From Diprion similis (Eukaryota; Arthropoda; Insecta; Hymenoptera; Diprionidae): a DNA stretch of 64,000 nt. Below the pieces are notes generated by a model. It saw only the letters and a list, made by a program, of their open reading frames with translations, ran no database searches and was not told the DNA's origin. Numbering within the stretch: the first letter of the stretch is position 1; every line of letters starts with the position of its first letter. Shown here piece by piece: positions 60,973-64,000 of the stretch. The stretch lies in assembly GCF_021155765.1 (NCBI RefSeq), contig NC_060115.1, positions 7,234,493 to 7,298,492 on the forward strand. The letters run 5' to 3'. The position numbers and the translations under genes are program-made.

Positions 60973-63307
60973 ATGACGTTAGTATAATATCCATTGATAT
61001 CTATTCAATCCTTGAAATTACTGGACTAATGAACTCATAACAATTGATCTCCAAGTTCAAACAATGATTTTAACATGTTATTTTTACGCATTCGTTATTC
61101 CTTGGTGCAACAAACTTACATTCCATGTGGTCGTCCATTTTTTGTCGCGCTGTCCGATAACGCAATATTGAATTTCAGATTTCCTGTTACGTGCATTCCA
61201 CAATACGAAATCATTTCCTAATTATTGTCTAAATGTTGAATTACGCATATAGTTCATGTTATTTACAATATGTAGTCCTTTTACTAGTGTTACTAATTTC
61301 ACAAGAGTGGAAATTTTTTTACTTTTTCCGCATCGTCTTGTCGCATCGCATTCCAAGCAAAGAACTAATGAGATGTTCAAAAGTTATGTGCTAATATAAT
61401 TTCTTAATGACAATACTTTTTATTTGCTTTAGGTCCAAAGTGTCACGTGACACGCTCTACGAGTGCGTGAATTCTGTTATACAGAACTCTCAGGACAAGA
61501 AGAGGAAGTTTTTGGAAACCGTCGAGATTCAAATTGGTCTGAAGAATTATGACCCCCAAAAGGACAAGCGTTTCTCAGGCACCGTAAAGTATGTTCTTAC
61601 CTGACTTTGAGAATTCTTTTCGGCTTCAAAATTAAGTCTAATTTATTATTGTCTTTCGAGTTACCGAAAAGATTTCATCATGTTACGTCAGGGAGCCAGG
61701 CTTCTCTTGGCGGACCTTTACCCAGGGTCTTAAAAAAACTGGGGAGGTTTTTTAACCGAACTTTTCGTACCCGAGGTCTCATTGACGACCTTGTTGGTAA
61801 GTAGTTTGCGATCAGTGATTCAAATTTAAAGTATCAGGCATTTTATTGCAAATTAGATCTTTTCTCAGGTGCTCGATGATGTTCATAAGCATGTATTATC
61901 GGAATAAACCATGTGGAAAATTATTCTTCTGAGAGCATTCTTTAAGTCTGGGGCAGTTTAAATAAAAATTACTAGTTGAAACATTTTCATAAACCATTTC
62001 TGGCTCATATTCCACTAGTTATTTATCGCTGAGTAATATGTAATTGCAGATTGAAGAACATCCCACGTCCCAAAATGCAGGTGTGTGTATTAGGAGATCA
62101 ACAACATTGTGACGAAGCTAAGGCACAAAATGTACCTTTTATGGATGCTGAGGCACTTAAGAAATTGAACAAGAACAAAAAACTTGTCAAGAAACTAGGT
62201 ATGGGGGCAAACTATGATAGTTTGCATTTTTTATAACCCTTTTTTTATTGCTCATCTCAGATGCAATTCAAGATTTGTCGATTCAAATATAACCCTTCTA
62301 TAAAAGCACCTTGCTAGTCGTGACTTGTGACTGTTTAGGTTGTTGCCTAGAAGGAGATTAAATTCTTCACTGGGTGTGGACGCAATGCTAAATCATTTCG
62401 ATCCTCAATCAGTGTTGAGACAATTGTTAACGTGCGCAGATCGAAATATTCTATACTTAGAAATTCTGCACCCATTAAAAATTCTCCAACAAACGGCTCT
62501 AGATCAAAATATTTTACTACAATATTCAGGCTAACTGATGTTACTTTATTTAACATTTTTTTTCCAGCCAAAAAATACGATGCTTTTCTGGCCAGTGAGT
62601 CGTTGATCAAGCAGATTCCTCGTCTGCTGGGTCCAGGTTTGAACAAGGCTGGTAAATTCCCTGGTCTTCTCTCTCACCAAGAGTCTATGACCGCAAAAAT
62701 TGACGAAGTCAAAGCAACAATCAAGTTCCAGATGAAGAAGGTAACGAAATTGATCTATCAAATTTAAATATAATTAATTCTCGCTTTACCTTTCTCAAAA
62801 GCACCTCAAACGCGGCAATCTCTTAGCATTTGAGGTTGTCAATAGAAAGAAGAGTAAATTTATCTTCTCTGGGTGAGGCTATGGTACTATATTACCATCA
62901 GTCTCAATCAGAGTCGAAACAAACAACATTTGTAATTTAATACTACTGCAAATCCACACTACAAAGAGTTGGGAAAATTTCTATCGTTTTTTTTCCACTG
63001 ATTTGTCATTATTTTTACAAAATTTTAAATGACTACTCGCTTGAATGAATATACATTCAAATAAAAATATAGGAATCGTATTATACGTTTCTTAACGTAA
63101 CCTGAGTATTAATATTCTCCTACTCGTTTTTTACAGGTGCTGTGTCTATCAGTTGCCGTTGGACACGTTGGCATGACCCCCGACGAGCTCGTTCAGAACG
63201 TCCATCTCTCTGTTAACTTCTTAGTGTCTCTTTTGAAGAAGCACTGGCAGAATGTCCGCTCTCTTCACATTAAATCATCCATGGGACCACCACAGAGGCT
63301 GTACTAA
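60973..63307 (+). CDS. RpL10Ab: 60S ribosomal protein L10a (uL1)
   Basis: Component of the large ribosomal subunit at the L1 stalk. Five exons: 60973-60977 (only ATGAC), 61433-61588, 62050-62198, 62568-62740 and 63137-63307, adding to exactly 654 bases: 217 residues plus stop, the length of eukaryotic L10a. Conserved segments read without gaps: [87 protein letters not shown] and the C-terminal [10 protein letters not shown]. All introns are GT-AG. The very short first coding exon followed by an intron is common in ribosomal protein genes. Two introns hold snoRNA-like sequences. No sign of damage. Confidence 0.98.
61870..61937 (+). ncRNA. candidate C/D-box snoRNA in RpL10Ab intron 2
   Basis: A 68-base unit closed by a perfect 5-bp terminal stem (TGCTC 61870-61874 with GAGCA 61933-61937). 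ATGATGT (box C consensus RTGATGA, one mismatch in the last base) lies just inside the 5' stem at 61876, and CTGA (box D) lies at 61929-61932 directly before the 3' stem. Size, box placement and location in a ribosomal protein intron fit the class. The antisense element would be the bases before CTGA (GGAAAATTATTCTT); the target was not determined. Confidence 0.5.
62207..62225 (+). repeat. perfect 8-bp hairpin in RpL10Ab intron 3
   Basis: GCAAACTA, a TGA loop, and TAGTTTGC, located a few bases after the 5' splice site. It could fold over the donor region; significance unknown. Confidence 0.6.
62795..62924 (+). ncRNA. candidate H/ACA-box snoRNA in RpL10Ab intron 4
   Basis: Two hairpins with box elements in the expected order. 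The 5' hairpin is closed by CCTCAAA (62804-62810) pairing with TTTGAGG (62829-62835). It is followed by AGAGTA at 62851, which fits box H (ANANNA). A 3' hairpin has CTCTG/CAGAG (62867, 62909) and ATGGTA/TACCAT (62881, 62893), and ACA at 62919 is followed by three bases. The length of about 130 bases and the host intron fit the class. The pseudouridylation target was not determined. Confidence 0.5.
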
Positions 63308-63350
63308 TTTTATCAATTAGCAATAACGCTTCTGCGCCAAATCCAATGAT

Positions 63351-63356
63351 AATAAA
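63351..63356 (+). terminator. RpL10Ab: polyadenylation signal of RpL10Ab
   Basis: AATAAA 44 bases after the stop codon, the usual short 3' UTR of a ribosomal protein mRNA. Confidence 0.85.
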
Positions 63357-63369
63357 GAAAATTGAAAAA

Positions 63370-64000
63370 ATTATACTCTGCTTGATGGATAGACCACCTA
63401 CAATGATGTAATCGTTTACCTGCCACTCTAGTTTTTTTTTTTCTCGAAATAATTTGTATCTTCACTCGAAAAGTTTTGGAAGGATCTTATATCTAAAAAT
63501 TTCCATTCGCGCATTACTAAATGTAAACTACGTTAAACGACCATATCATTTTCATCAAAGTTATGATTGCCGCTTTGTTTTGTTACACACCTTGTTTACG
63601 TAGCTCATGGTTATTATGATATTGTATCATGTGACATATTCTTTACAGAGTAAATGGCACAACGTCTTGCTATTGAATTAAAAAAAAAGTAATTCAAAAA
63701 ATAACGTGGGTAACAGTTTGCTTCTTATATACGTATTGCTGCGTTAAAAACGTCAAAAATTGCTCGTATAAGTTCTATTCTCTTGAAAAGACGCTCGCCG
63801 AGTTATAAGATTTGATTCAATTTATATGTTTTAATGCTGTAGTTAGGATAAAAACTCTGCGATGTAATTAATTCTCTAAACCGGAACTTGAACCCGGAAC
63901 TTTTAAGTGCGCTATTGATACAAAAATAATTACAAACGTACAACATGCCGTTGCCAGATGCGAAGGAGCACTTGAACCGACGAGAAGCGCTCCTCTTGCA
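63370..64000. other. no gene recognised at the right end
   Basis: AT-rich sequence turning more GC-rich in the last 60 bases, which could be the edge of a neighbouring gene but are too short to judge. Confidence 0.5.

Noticed and set aside
63870-63920. tRNA-like GGGTTCAAGTTCC B-box on the minus strand
   Set aside because: No matching A box at the right distance, no acceptor or anticodon stem could be folded.
1-64000. CRISPR arrays, operons, integrated prokaryotic genes
   Set aside because: No regularly spaced repeats with unique spacers. The gene structure is intron-containing eukaryotic throughout.

Overview
The window looks like a chromosomal segment of an insect genome. It is AT-rich, has short GT-AG introns, contains a 217-residue insect-like ribosomal protein L10a, and carries families typical of insects (nose-resistant-to-fluoxetine acyltransferases, DUF4789). 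A hymenopteran such as a sawfly is my guess only. All exon boundaries were read by eye from splice signals and reading phase; nothing was aligned to a database.

Layout. 1-1.6 kb holds a run of small exon-like blocks without coding potential (candidate spliced non-coding RNA), three of them tandem duplicates. 1.6-5 kb is non-coding, with a 26-bp tandem array of perfect 3' splice-site-like units and a GC-rich short repeat. 5-26.4 kb is a tandem segmental triplication; each unit carries one minus-strand nrf-6-like acyltransferase gene (8.6-13.0, 14.4-18.8, 21.6-25.6 kb). The first unit also contains a Tc1/mariner-type element with 0.5-kb inverted repeats, whose empty site is preserved in the other units, and a small pogo/Tigger-like MITE. 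A fourth, more divergent copy at 27.9-30.9 kb has ten intact exons (688 codons). The three duplicates keep eight intact membrane acyltransferase exons but share a damaged NRF exon, which an internal splice acceptor could bypass.

From 33.4 to 55.9 kb a plus-strand gene encodes a Cep135-type centriolar coiled-coil protein (21 exons, about 1,306 codons). Its 13.7-kb intron contains a complete minus-strand gene for a secreted Cys-rich DUF4789 protein (474 codons) and a candidate alternative Cys-rich first exon that would start a short, TSGA10-like isoform. Just downstream lies a 1.3-kb-codon open exon (56.5-60.5 kb) with no usable start codon. Its best acceptors are phase-compatible with the Cep135 exons, so it may be an alternative C-terminus of that locus or an unrelated gene missing its 5' exons.

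60.97-63.31 kb is the complete ribosomal protein L10a gene (5 exons, 217 residues). Its introns contain one C/D-box-like and one H/ACA-like snoRNA candidate. The last 650 bases hold nothing I can identify.

The genes do not form one pathway. The acyltransferase cluster is an expanding membrane-protein family, Cep135 is centriole/axoneme related, and L10a is housekeeping.
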